From Coix lacryma-jobi var. lacryma-jobi (taxonomy: Eukaryota; Streptophyta; Magnoliopsida; Poales; Poaceae), in NCBI GenBank assembly GCA_009763385.1, contig CM019831.1, positions 89,563,845 to 89,627,844 of the forward strand: 64,000 nucleotides of DNA. Reading direction: 5' to 3'. Of the stretch, positions 53,695-64,000 are shown piece by piece. Numbering within the stretch: the stretch's first letter is position 1; every line of letters begins with the position of its first letter. Under the pieces are notes generated by a model that was not told the origin of the DNA, searched no databases, and was given only the letters and a program-made list of their open reading frames with translations. Both the position numbers and the translations under genes were made by a program.

Positions 53695-55179
53695 CATTGT
53701 ATGGATACAATGCTTCATTGTTGTCATAGTGGTACTCGCCGTTGGAATTTATGACCTTATCAAAAAGAAATCATGCTATTATCTCTTGAATTGTTTTGAA
53801 GTAGTCTTTTTTCATGATCCTTTGCTTTAACTATTCAGTCTTCAAAATTAAAGAAAAAAGGTATTAATATATATATGTATATGTATGATTAATTATATCT
53901 ATATCAACAATAGTAATAAATAAAATATACAATATATATATATATAATATAGTAAAGATGCGAGGGAACTTGTGTTTGAGTTACATCAAGTGGCGCTCTA
54001 CAATCCTTGCGGTTTTTTTCAATAAAAATTTTGTAAACCCTGTCCAATAAAAAATAATTGGATCGTTACTTAATTATTATAGAGTTAAGAGAGCAGGAAT
54101 ATTTATATGTACATAGTTGTGCGAGAGATCAAAATTACCCCTAGATAATTGTTCCGCATACATAAATATTACATGGTCGAACACGTGGATCGAGCCTGTA
54201 GCTAGTTCCTGAGTTATAAAGTTTTTGGTGTTGAAGTACAAATTTTTAAAAGTGCTCGTATAAAGTTTCTCAATTTAAAATGTATGATTTCAAATTAGAA
54301 AGTTTTAAATCTTTAAAATACAAATATTTAAATGTGTTACTAGAAAGTTCCTAGATTTTAAATATAAAGTTTGATACTACAAAGTTTTAAATCTTAAACT
54401 ACAAAGTTTTAAATGGGCTAGTATCTATCTTAATTTAAAAATGGGTCCACATAAACACCTCCTGATTGCTGGGCCGAAATCCATTTGAGCCAGTAACCTT
54501 CGTCATTTGGAAATAGCATTCTCAGAGGCGGTGGTTCTCTTTACCGGATCGCCCATCAAAATAATTTTCGGAGGTTGACAAAAGAAAACGTCAATTGTTT
54601 GGAAAAATTGACTTAAAAAAAGTTGTCATTTAGCAACTTGCTAAAACTTTTGGCAAGTAAATTTTTCATGTATCCATAGAAAATAAGCGCGAGAGAAGTG
54701 GCAGCGAATTCCAACTTGGTAAAAATAACATAGAAACGCCGGATAGCAAGTGAAACTGACTTGGTAAATATAGCAAGTAGATGACCTCCGATTCCAACTT
54801 GGAAAAATTTAGCAAGTCATATACCAATCTGTTGGAGAACGCTTTTTCTTCTTTTCCCAATAAAATAAGGATAACAAGTCATTTTTCCAAACTATTGGAG
54901 ATGCTTTAAAAACCTTACTATTTCAGATATGGTCATATAAATAACTGTCTTTCAAAATAGAGTTATCAGAGACGACCATCTCCAAAAATTATATTTTTAG
55001 AGGCAGTTGGCTTTAAAGATATTTCTATAGGCGGTTTTTTAGCGGAGTCACCTCTGAAAACTGATCTACTGCGTTGGTCATGGAGCTACAGTGCCTCCAG
55101 CCTAGGTCAGAGGCAGCGTGCTAAGAAAATCATTTCTGTTGAAAAGGGAGGCGTCTAAAAAAACATTTTTATACTAGTG
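53695..55179. other. Gene-free region ending in a CACTA-type transposon terminus
   Basis: No gene. The AT-rich part near 54230-54420 has diverged repeats of AAAGTTTTAAAT. Around 54600-54906 is a MITE-like stretch with ACTTGGTAAA and AGCAAGT motifs ending TTGGAGATGC, related to the MITE at 56102-57109. From about 54520 there are AGAGGCGGT/AGAGGCAGT motifs typical of grass CACTA subterminal repeats, and at 55174-55179 the sequence CTAGTG is the complement of a CACTAG terminus. The matching left end was not identified. Confidence 0.45.
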
Positions 55180-56101
55180 CAGGTAAGTGCGTGTACGTTG
55201 CACCGGAAGTGAAAGGTTTGTTACAGTGAACCCTAGCGCCCGTAGTGGGTGTTGATGATTCTTAACTCATATTTTATACTGCCAGCATTTAATTAAAACA
55301 TGACAAAAGCTTCACCAAAACATAGATATAGAGGTTCAACTATTTTCATAAGTTTTGGTGTACATATATGAAAAAACCCAAAATGGGCCCAAGAAACAAG
55401 AAATCCAAAGGAAAATTCAAAATACAATCTTGGCCCAAGCAAACAAATGAGAAAAGCCCAAAAGACCATCTACCACGCAAATCCAACTGTGCAACCGATG
55501 TAGGAAGGATCCAGGCTCATCCAGTAACCGACCAGAGGAAGGCGGTGGCGGGTGGTGCCACCCAGGTGCGGCCACACTAGGGGTGCGCCCGCAATCCTTG
55601 TCGCCTTTCGGGCCCACTTTGCTCTGGTGGTTGCATAGCGGCATGCATATGACCGTGCACAAGGTTGTCAAGTTTATCTCGCCCAAACCATCATACTTTA
55701 TGTATAAAAGCATGGGTAGAAGGCACTCTCAAATAATCACACACATCTTGAAGAGAAGAAGAAATAGCTCCACATTGTCATATTAGCTCTAAGCTATTGT
55801 AGTATAGGGAGTGAGAGAGGGAAGAGTTTGGAGAAGTACTAGAGTTGTCGGCTACATCCTTGAGTGTACTTGGTGTCATGTACACTTATCGAAGGTGAGT
55901 CGGGAGCGCTACCTCCTCTATGCTTGTACCTCTACGGGCTACTTACTACTTGAAGAAGTTCGTGTTTTCTTTAGTGATTGAGTTCTTAAGAAAGTTATCA
56001 TTGTTCATTACTAGCTTGTGGGTTCGTTGTTCGTCCTTGCGGCGTTTGCTCTAATAGAGATCTCACTGTCATGGATGAGAGACCTGACCAATAATAGAGC
56101 A
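55180..56101 (+). other. Possible LTR remnant with promoter and leader
   Basis: TATGTATAAAAGCATGG near 55699-55715 looks like a strong TATA box. It is followed by a leader of about 350 bases with no long frame (GTGAGTCGGGAGCGCTACC near 55895). The stretch continues beyond the MITE at 57110. This resembles R-U5 of a gypsy LTR, but no terminal repeat pair was found. Confidence 0.35.
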
Positions 56102-57109
56102 GAGCATCTCCAACAACTCCCTAAATTAACTTGGTATTCTTATAAATTTGACAAAAACACAAAAAACACTCTCCAATAACTCCCTAAATTAACTTGGTAT
56201 TTTTCCGGGTGCCTATCCAGCCCCGTCGCGCGCGGAGCCGCCTGCGTATCGCGCGGATGCCAGAGGACGGAGGCGCCGGAGCGCCGCGCAGCGCGAGGGC
56301 CACGACGCGGCCGGACCGCGCGCCGCGGAGGAGGAGACCACGACGGCTTCCCCGCTGGGGAGGCGAGCGACCGCCGAGGACAGCTCCCCGCCGAGGCGGC
56401 CGCCCAGCGCGAGGGCCACGACGCCTCCGTCCGTTCGCGGTTCGCCCCACCGCCGCCGCGAACGCAGACGCGAGGAGCGAGGACGTGCCGGCGCCCGCCT
56501 CCTCCTCTTCATCGCGTGCTCTCTCGTCCCCTCACTCCTCGCCCTTGCTCCATCGCTCTCTCGTTTCCCCCCGCCGCCGCTACGGACGTGAGCAGCGACG
56601 ACGCGCCGGCGCCCGCCTCTCCGCTGTCGCCGCCTCCTGTCACGCGAAGAGGGTGCCGCTGCCACTACGCACTGCGAGTAGCCTCTGGTAAGCTTCTTGG
56701 GTCTCGATTCTCCTAGTGCGGTCTGGGTTTCCCTTTTGCTTGTTTGTTGTTGAAGCGTTTGATGCAATGAATGTGTCAATTCAGTGAGTGCGGAGCTGCT
56801 GAATATACCAAATTCAGATGCTTGTTTGTGATCCAAAATTCTAACGCAACGAAAGGGCTTAGTTTTTCTTATAATGAAGAAGCAAGTGAAGAATTTGCTT
56901 TTACATTTAATTCCTACTGCGTGCTCCGGCCGAGGAAGCCCATCTCCTCGGGCAATGACAGACGGGTCTCATATGTCATTCTCTATTTTTACCAAGTAAG
57001 AATAGCAACTTGTTGGAGAGAGGTCTTTTTTTGACTTGACAAATAAAATAGCAACTTGCTAAAACTCAAGATTTAGTAAGTGATTTTTACCAAGTTGTTG
57101 GAGATGCTC
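56102..57109. mobile_element. Large MITE with GC-rich core
   Basis: The ends GAGCATCTCCAACAAC and GTTGTTGGAGATGCTC are perfect inverted repeats of 16 bp, of the same type as the 4315-5204 element but with a different interior. A second inner copy of CTCCCTAAATTAACTTGGTA occurs near 56180. The core (56215-56690) is very GC-rich with overlapping frames and a duplicated GCGCGAGGGCCACGACGC. No clear TTA duplication was seen; the flanks are gca and aac. Confidence 0.65.
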
Positions 57110-57640
57110 AACGTAGATGTGGTGTCTAAGTTAGAAGCTACCTTCGTTTGCTTCGTTCTCCAAGATTGAGGGATAGACGACAGGTGGTGATAGCTCTAAT
57201 GTCATATAGACAGACCCTTTTTTGCATGAGCATGACTGACGGTGTTTTTCTTATTTTGTTTTGAAGTATTTTTTTTCTTTCTTGGGGAGGGGTTGCGGAA
57301 ATTTTATTTTCTGTGTGTCGGGTAGTCATGGATGACAGGATGGTTTTGGTGCTGCCGGGTAGTCATGGATCGTAGGGTGGTTTTGGTGCTATCGGTAGAC
57401 ATTGATAATTCATATGTTTTAGTTGTGTGTGTATATATATAATTTAATATTAATATAAATAATATAATGGATATAAAATAGGTAGGTATAAATAGAGATA
57501 GAGATAAAGACGAAGATAGAGATGGAGATTTTGCATCAAGCCCGCTAGAAAATGTTGCGTCATAGTAAAATCATTTTTGTATATCATAGATGCTAACATA
57601 TATCTTGGTTATGGATATGAGTACTAATTAGAGTATAAAT
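57110..57640. other. Intergenic sequence before the cysteine-rich gene
   Basis: No gene is recognised. A repeated GGGTAGTCATGGAT sentence occurs near 57319 and 57357, and an impure (GATAGA)n microsatellite near 57490-57530. A TATAAATAG lies at 57633-57641. Confidence 0.4.
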
Positions 57641-57819
57641 AGTGACGTATCTTGCCAAAGACATCCATCTTTCTCAATATGGCTGATCGAACATTTAACT
57701 TAAGCATATCCAAGCCACATTAAAGAAAGTGGCTACTCTCCTTGCTTGCCTTTATATCTCTATATATATTGGGTTGGAGAACCTTGGCGGAGCCTGCCAA
57801 TGTATTAGCACACTTAGCA

Positions 57820-58297
57820 ATGATGCCGGAGAAAGTACCCGTCTTCCTCCTCTTAGTACTGCTTGCTGCAACAATTTCTCCCCGTCAAGTGAGTGGAATC
57901 TGTACTAACGAGCAGAAGTTGGCCATTTTTAACCGGTGCAAGGGATACATCTCCCTGGATGAACCAAACCCTATCCCGCCTTATTACTGGTCCGGCTGCT
58001 GCATCACGGTGCAGCAGGTACACATTGAGTGCATCATCCGTAAACTTCTTACGGATGATGATTTGCATCACTACAATGTAATAAGGATGCGAAATCTGGA
58101 GGACTTGTGTCGAGACCCTAATACTAATAATAGGATCGGACGACGCCTCATATTTAGGTAATTAAGGATAAGAAACATCGACTACTACTCATTACCCAAA
58201 CATAAAGCATGCCAAGATCACATTCACACCACGAGTGCTCACTCATCTTTTTGCTGCCAGGTCCTGGAGTAAAGGGATGTCCGACTGTCGTTGCTGA
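57820..58297 (+). CDS. Small secreted eight-cysteine peptide, two exons
   Basis: Exon 1 is 57820-58157 and exon 2 is 58261-58297; the intron has GT at 58158 and AG at 58259-58260. The product has about 124 residues. There are two adjacent ATGs (57820, 57823); I use the first in-frame ATG, which gives a signal peptide (VPVFLLLVLLAATISP) with likely cleavage just before ICTNEQK. The mature part has cysteines in the order C-x12-C, then CC, C, C, and a C-x-C supplied by exon 2, eight in all. That count and the central CC pair resemble the lipid-transfer/amylase-inhibitor (prolamin) superfamily, but the C-x-C lies at the end and not after the CC pair, so the family call is tentative. A CTATATATAT box near 57760 may drive it. 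Function is unknown; a role in secretion, defence or reproduction is only a guess. Confidence 0.7.
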
Positions 58298-60092
58298 CGG
58301 AGCTCAAATTAAGGGGCATATTATACACCAGCTTGTAGCTATAATAAAATCGTTCAAAACATTATCTTTCTGTTGATATGTTTCTTTGATTAATTAAAAG
58401 AAAAAGTGTTTGATATTATTCTGGGTATGTGCCATTCTGTTTCCTTTCATTGGGGAGCACGCAACATCAATGTCATTAATGTGACAGTTTTTTAAAAAAG
58501 AAGCAGCAGAGATGTATACGTGAACTGTAAGACGAACCGCACCGGCGTCGTTACGGTAAACGCGTTTGCTGTAAAAAAACGGCTGCAGCGGGAGCCGGTA
58601 TCCGGTTCGCTACACGCGCGCGTCCGGAAAAGGAGGCGGAAACGACTGCGCTTAGCGTGCGCGCGCGGGCTGCGCGGAGAGGGCGCTGCATGCGTGTCAG
58701 AGTGGGTTCCGCCTTTTTAAAGTTAGAAAAGATGTTATATCTTACAAATCGAAAATCCAAATTAAATTCCGATTTCACCATTGAATTCGTTGCAATTAAT
58801 TCTTCAAAATTATATCTCACATAAATATATATAGATAAAGTGACAAATGAGCCCACAGTTGATAGAAAATGATATAGAGGATGGATGGATGCGGAAGAAA
58901 TAGATATAGAGGAGAGAATCTTGATGACCATGACGTATAGAGGATAATATAGAAGATGGATGAGTGCGGATAGTCTAAGATCCAAATCGGTAACAAAGAA
59001 AACACTAGCTAGCAGATGAGTGCTAACGGTAATATGCACCACTCCAGATAGAGAAACGACCAGCTGAGAGCACTCCCCTCGGCTGCGCCGCTGCGCATCC
59101 TCAATTGATCAACGACACACATTCAGAAAGATATCTCCCGTTAGTGCCTACCTTCTTTTTTTTAGTTGAGATGAAAGAAGAATTATATTATATTATAGTT
59201 GGATACATCAACACGTTATAAGCACACTCTACATTATAAAATTATACTCATGCCGTGGATAGCACATCTCAAAGCCTAACTTGTTAGATGCTTTATAGCA
59301 TAGATGACCGCATAGACAAATACTCGGCAAAATGACCCAAGGAGAACATATACCCAACGAACGACAACAAACATTCCCGTAGACGAAAATAAGGATCTTT
59401 TTCTCTTCTTTTTTTTTTGCCTTCCTTCATCTTCTTTCTACTACCGAAGAGTGAGGAAGGCCTAGTCTTCATCATGGCTAGATCTAACCACAACAAAACG
59501 GAGAAGAGAGCAGAGAAAATTATTACATGGTGACGACATTTATCTCTGGCTTGATGCCGTTGTCCGAAAATAAAAATCTCTATGTCATCGTATCGGTGAA
59601 GATCTTGACACTGAAGTTGTCGCTCTCATCTTCAACAAGGCCGTCATGGAGGAAACCCCACCCTTCCCCTTTACCGTCGCTAGTTAAGAAAAAATTATTA
59701 AAAACAATAGATCCTGACTCCCTTCAGCCTCCGATGAGATGCCAGAGGGGAAGAAAGGGGGACCAACGGTGGTGGCCGTTGGAGAAGATGGCGGCGGCGG
59801 CGCAAAGGCAGGGTCGCCGGGTGGAGGTCGTTAATGCCTACCATCATGGAGAGAATTTTGCGCCTCACGTGTGCTCCTACACTCATTGGCCCACCCACAA
59901 GAGAGAGAGACATGCTTCATATTTTCACTAGCTAAACCCTGTGGATTTGGATCTCAATCCCGCTTTCCGAAACAAACCTTTTTTGTGCTGGTAAATGATC
60001 GATGTAGAATCCAAATACAATTACTTATATGAAGCTTCTAGGGAAACAAAGTAGAGGTGTCAGTGAAGTTATTTCCCCGCACCAGTGACTAT
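58298..60092. other. Gene-free region
   Basis: No gene is supported. Around 58830-58970 the phrase TATAGAGGATGGATG recurs in variants, like a decayed MITE. At 59700-59860 a GC-rich patch with GGCGGCGGCGGCG lies in frames without known domains. The 58520-58720 open frame is arginine-rich and looks accidental. Confidence 0.4.
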
Positions 60093-61122
60093 GGACATGT
60101 TTGGTTACTTTAGTCCCTATAGGGACTAATGACCATTGAATCTACTGGACAAAGAACAAAACTCCCCTAATGCGTCCATTGTCCAACTCCTCCTTTGCCT
60201 CCTTCGCAACATCGCAACCTCCACCGGTGTCCTCGTACTGCCTGCCGCCGGAGCGGGAGAGGGAGCTTAACCCCAACCTGGATAGGGAGGATGACCTCTA
60301 TCCTATGCCACTCTACTCGACCATGGAGTGCGGGCCCGTTCTCGGCCGTGGCTATGGCGGGTGCCTGTGCCGAGTGATTGACCTCTGTGACGTCGGGAGG
60401 CGTTGCTAGAAGGAGAGCCGCACGCGAGATCTCTCTGCTTGCCAGGATGCTAGAACTCGCCATAGACGACCCTAGATCCCTCTGCCATTGTTGTTCCATC
60501 CATCCATGCACTATCGCCGACACCACTACCTCCGCCTTGCTTCCCACTATGTCCAGCATGCACTCGTTGTAGTCTGTGTCCCAAGAGGCCACTGTGGTCC
60601 TTACTTGGGCTGCCTCCACGCTACGCCATGCGACTAGGCCGCTACGCCTACCCCACAAGTGCATTAACAAGGGGCAGGGGTGTCTTTTGGCTAATTTAGT
60701 TCCCTTTAGTCACTTCAAGGGATTAATAGATTAATTAGTTTAGTTATCCATTGAGTCACATTGTGTGAGTTATTAGGCCAATCTCAATGGTGAGTTTCAT
60801 TTTGTTGTTTCCAAGACTGTCATGTCATATGAAATAAAATGAAACTTGAATGAAACTCTCTATTGAGAGCGAAAGTTTCATTGTAAAGTTTCATTAGCAT
60901 TAAATTTCATGACTCATAGAGAGTTGGTATTCATGCCAAGAGAGTTTCATCTAGATGAAACTCATTTCTTCTCTCACTTCTTAAATACACCGCCATGTCA
61001 TCAACAATGCCTATGTGGCAACCTATTTAATGCAAATGAAACTCAAATGAAACCCTCATTGAGATTGGCCTTAGTGACTAAAAGGGTGGCTAAAGTTTAG
61101 TGGACTCCATTCAAACACGTCT
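60093..61122. mobile_element. MITE-like element carrying a nested MITE
   Basis: The left end GACATGTTTGGTTACTTTAG and the complement of the right end near 61107-61122 (GACGTGTTTGAATGG) are similar, as are subterminal TTTAGTC/GACTAAA motifs. The interior has a GC-rich patch (60170-60660) with no recognised domain. Target duplication is uncertain. Confidence 0.45.
60778..61070. mobile_element. Tourist-like MITE, 293 bp
   Basis: The ends GGCCAATCTCAATGGTGAG and CTCATTGAGATTGGCC are inverted repeats flanked by TTA (60775-60777, 61071-61073). The interior repeats GAGTTTCAT/ATGAAACTC in both orientations. Confidence 0.85.
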
Positions 61123-61446
61123 TAAATCTTTTCGTCTTTGTCCAATCCTCACTCAACCCTATTCGCACTGTCATCCACTAGGTTAATAACACCCACCAGG
61201 TTTGGCGACGCCCATCTCATCACGGTACTGTATCGAGGCATCAACACGTGTTGCCATGGAGTTGGCCGCCACCTGTGCTGCTTGCTGCAGCGCTAACCAC
61301 CATGCGTGTTGCCCCAAGCCCGAGCCACCACGCGAGTAACTTAATTGTCACCGACTATCTAGCCACCGATAGCACCGCCCCGAGACACCACGACACTGTG
61401 TCAACGGCTATATGCACCTTAGATCTGTATGTGTGGAGCTAACTAA

Positions 61447-61620
61447 GGGCCTGTTTGGTTCCCTCCTATTAAATTTTAGTCACTTTTAGTAGCAATACCC
61501 TACTAAAAGGAACTAAAATAACTTTTTAGTCCTTTTAGTAGGGGTGTTTGACAACTTGGCTACTAAAAGTGACTAAAGTTTAGTCACTAAATTTTAGTAG
61601 GAGAGGAACCAAACAGGCCC
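61447..61620. mobile_element. Foldback MITE, 174 bp
   Basis: The ends GGGCCTGTTTGGTTCC and GGAACCAAACAGGCCC are perfect inverted repeats, flanked by TAA (61444-61446, 61621-61623), the PIF/Harbinger type of target. Almost the whole element can fold on itself. Confidence 0.88.
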
Positions 61621-62895
61621 TAAGAGAAGTGGATGCAAGTTAAGTCAATATAGCAAATATACCCTGTCCATCCTAAAGTAAGTGCTTATCTGGTTTTTAG
61701 AGGAGTCAAATGTTTTTAAGTTTATTCAATGAATTGTAAAAAGTACTTATGATTATTATGTGTAACAAATATTTTAATAAAATATATCTTCATAATAAAT
61801 TTACTTATAAAAATACAAAATTTGATATTATTTTCTTTATAATTGGTTAATTGTTAAAAAGTTGACTACTCGGAAAGAAGGAAGATGTACACTTATTTTA
61901 GGCGGGGAGAGTATTAATTTTTTTAAGAAACTAGATAAATGCCCATGCAACGGGATGATATAATTATATACACATATATAATATTCAGAGGTAGAAGATG
62001 GAATTTATTACGAGTTTGCCATTGACTTTTAAATCTTCGTCATGTAATCGTTTGCACTCGAATTTAAATAGTTCTTAAAGAACTTATTTTAATTTTTAGC
62101 GTGGTATAAATATTTATCTGATTTAGTTTCTTCTTTTTTTATCTCCTTATTTTTCTCATAAACAAAAAATTAAACAATAAATATATTAAGTCTTCTATTT
62201 TTTTAATCTCCAAAATACGATGGTTCGGACTCATGATCCGTATCGTATAAGTAATTAGAACTCGTATTTATTTTATTTTTTTTGTAGATAACCTGGAGTC
62301 ATAGACAACGACGACGTAGCAACAGCGGCTCGTGTTTAGAACTTGCTCTTCGTTCGGGTGGTCCGTCGAGGACGTGCTAGTCTGGGCGCGATTGTGGTGA
62401 GGATGAGGGCCTGCTCTACGTGTTCGTCACTCATCTCATGCTTTAAAGGGTAGTGAAATTGGCGCCAAGTGAAATTGGCCTTACACGGAAAGCCCCACAA
62501 AATTGAAAGACCTCATCTCTACAAGCGTCACCTCGCTTGGCTCTGCCCGGCAATCCCATGAGCGAGCAAGTAAAAGGAAAGACCGGCAATCAACATCGCC
62601 TGCATGCACGATAGCTAGGTCGGGCAATCCAACAGCCAACGCGTGAGAAAGAGAAGGAAAAGCAAAGAAGCGAACGACAAAAAAGAAAGGACTTGTCATC
62701 TGAATCGCTCCCTCGTGTTCAGTTTCGCTCCATCCACGACACATAGCTGATGTTACAAGTTTCATATTTTCACCATAGATAATTAATCTTCAGGGATTAA
62801 AATAGTATATACTCTTGCAAAAAAAATATAAACCAAGGTATCATATCAAATTATATATGGCCAGCGAGATAATTTAGTCATGCTTTATGATATTA

Positions 62896-62929
62896 TTTTT
62901 TTCGTTGCAACGCACGGGTATTTTCCTAG
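62896..62929 (+). mobile_element. Helitron-type 3' end, plus orientation
   Basis: CGTTGCAACGCACGGGTATT followed by TTCCTAG|T fits a Helitron 3' terminus with CTAG at 62926-62929 and T next. Its 5' partner (TC...) was not identified. A similar GCAACACACGAGCATTCATC stretch lies near 63040. Confidence 0.45.
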
Positions 62930-63373
62930 TGATATTAAAAGTAATAAAAATAGAGATAGAGATTTTAGAAAACTGAACAATAAAGTTTTTATAAGTTTGT
63001 GTTTTACAATACACGCTATTTAATAATTTTTTTTGTATTGCAACACACGAGCATTCATCTTAAACGTAACAAGTTTGTCTTTACCATACTTATACTATAA
63101 TATACTGTACAATTAAAAATGTAATCTCTCAATAGTTCGATTAGGAGAACACGCTTTGCACGAGCACCAAGCTGCACCTGGTCATCAATCAAAGTCGATC
63201 CAAAAGATTTTCAAGTCTAAGATACGGATGTTTGACTTCGTGCAGTTGAAGCATGTACATGGCCCAAGTAGTCATTAGAAATATCCTGCATATAAGTCCT
63301 TTGTTTATATATAAAGTCAAAATAGTATTGATAGCTTGGTAAATATGTATCGGCGTGTGATGCATTACCTCTT

Positions 63374-64000
63374 TCATGGAGTTAGAACCTCTTTATATAC
63401 GATATTCTTTGTGAATATATGGTTTGTCGGTTTCTTCTTCCCCTTCTCTTTGCCTTTTCCCTTACTAACGTCCTTCTCAGAAGGCGGCACGGCCAGAATC
63501 CTAATGTTCGATCTTGTTGTGGCTCTTGATAGCGCTACATACAATTGACCATGTGAGAATACTGGTTCGGGCAAGTATACCCCGACGTTAGGGATAGTCT
63601 GCCTCTGTGCCTTGTTAACTGTCATCGCGAAGCTAAGCCGAATAGGAAACTGCTTTCGCTTAAATTGAAAAGGGAACATCTCATCATCTGACGGGCATAA
63701 GGGTATGCGAGGCAGAAAAACCCGCCTTCCAGCGTGTTGTCCCAATACAATTTCTGCGTTAATGGTATTCTTTTGGAACCCCCGTATGATAAGCCTAGTA
63801 CCATTACAAAGTCCGTTCGCAGGGTCAATATTCCTAAGCATTATGACTGGACAACCAATCTTCAGCTTCAACACATGTGGAGGTAGACCATTGGGTGTCA
63901 AAGTGTTAAGGAATTCCTCAGGGTAGTAGTTGTGCGGATCATCCACCGCACGGTCAAAGCTATGATATACTATCTCATCTCCGTGGAAACGACATATCAT
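63374..64000 (-). pseudogene. Helitron PIF1-like helicase, C-terminal part, cut by window edge
   Basis: The 208-residue frame runs off the right edge. It has the C-terminal PIF1/RecD-type features: LKIGCPVIMLRNIDPANGLC followed by GTRLII, then MTVNKAQRQT and HGQLYVALSRAT (motif VI), and a Lys-rich tail. In PIF1 helicases the motif before this usually reads NKSQGQT; here it is NKAQRQT, with Arg for Gly, which may impair nucleotide coupling. Rolling-circle Rep and the helicase Walker A would lie beyond the window. It may belong to an intact Helitron protein, so pseudogene status is not certain. Confidence 0.7.

Larger units (their letters stand above)
61931..64000 (-). mobile_element. Probable Helitron, minus strand, continuing past the window
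   Basis: On the minus strand, the end at 61931-61934 reads CCCGTTGCATGGGCATTTAT then CTAG followed by T. This is the Helitron 3' signature: a short GC hairpin, about ten bases, CTRR, then the target T. Upstream on the same strand lies a PIF1-type helicase frame (63374-64000), the expected cargo of an autonomous Helitron. A second, plus-oriented end lies at 62926-62929 and a third similar stretch near 63030-63055, so more than one element may be layered here. The 5' end is outside the window. Confidence 0.5.

Noticed and set aside
35981..55179. A single CACTA transposon from CACTAGTCGG at 35981 to CTAGTG at 55179
   Set aside because: Only about seven terminal bases match and the flanking triplets (tat, cag) differ.
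57742..57819. N-terminal extension of the cysteine-rich peptide upstream of 57820
   Set aside because: The upstream start would be TTG. The ATG at 57820 gives a proper signal peptide and follows a TATA-like box.

Overview
This is a plant nuclear window, most likely from a grass of the Panicoideae/Andropogoneae type (sorghum, sugarcane, Miscanthus relatives). The evidence is GT-AG spliced genes, GC-rich monocot coding sequence, a grass-style xylanase-inhibitor gene, and a dense nest of grass transposons (Stowaway and Tourist-like MITEs, hAT elements, Ty1-copia including a Sirevirus, Tat-type Ty3-gypsy, a LINE derivative and Helitron ends). The species is an inference; nothing in the window proves it.

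Three cellular genes are supported. (1) A ten-exon gene at 2503-17271 (+) encodes a CIP111/AFG2-type double AAA+ ATPase of 995 residues; every junction keeps phase. Its introns hold a MITE, a tandem repeat and, in intron 4, a three-level nest: a small antisense LTR element with an IQ-motif reading frame, a hAT element inside it, and a Ty1-copia element inside its right LTR. (2) A single-exon secreted GH18 protein of the xylanase-inhibitor (XIP) type lies at 34563-35495 (+), with two active-site acidic positions changed. (3) A two-exon gene at 57820-58297 (+) encodes a small secreted eight-cysteine peptide. A Helitron/PIF1 helicase reading frame enters from the right edge (63374-64000, minus).

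Layout: 1-2300, old Athila-type gag remnant and nested Stowaways; 2503-17271, the AAA gene; 17272-20207, MITEs; 20208-28660, complete Tat-type gypsy element with 813-bp LTRs and atata target duplication; 28666-29359, AT-rich repeats; 29382-31145, LINE-derived insertion with ORF1-like zinc knuckles but no reverse transcriptase; 31168-34400, MITEs and an AT-rich repeat block; 34563-35495, the XIP-like gene; 36314-53689, a rearranged Sirevirus interrupted by a 4.1-kb solo LTR; 53695-57640, CACTA-like, LTR-like and MITE sequence; 57820-58297, the cysteine-rich gene; 58298-64000, MITEs and Helitron ends.

The most informative structure is the Sirevirus. Its 286-bp host flank, ending in the target site atcat, appears twice: before the 5' LTR and again before the distal LTR. 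That LTR is therefore flanked by atcat on both sides and behaves as a solo LTR next to a truncated tandem copy. I found no multi-gene defence or biosynthetic system; the novelty lies in the transposon architecture, the altered GH18 active site and the small secreted peptide. All element ends and exon borders were read by eye, and no database search was run.
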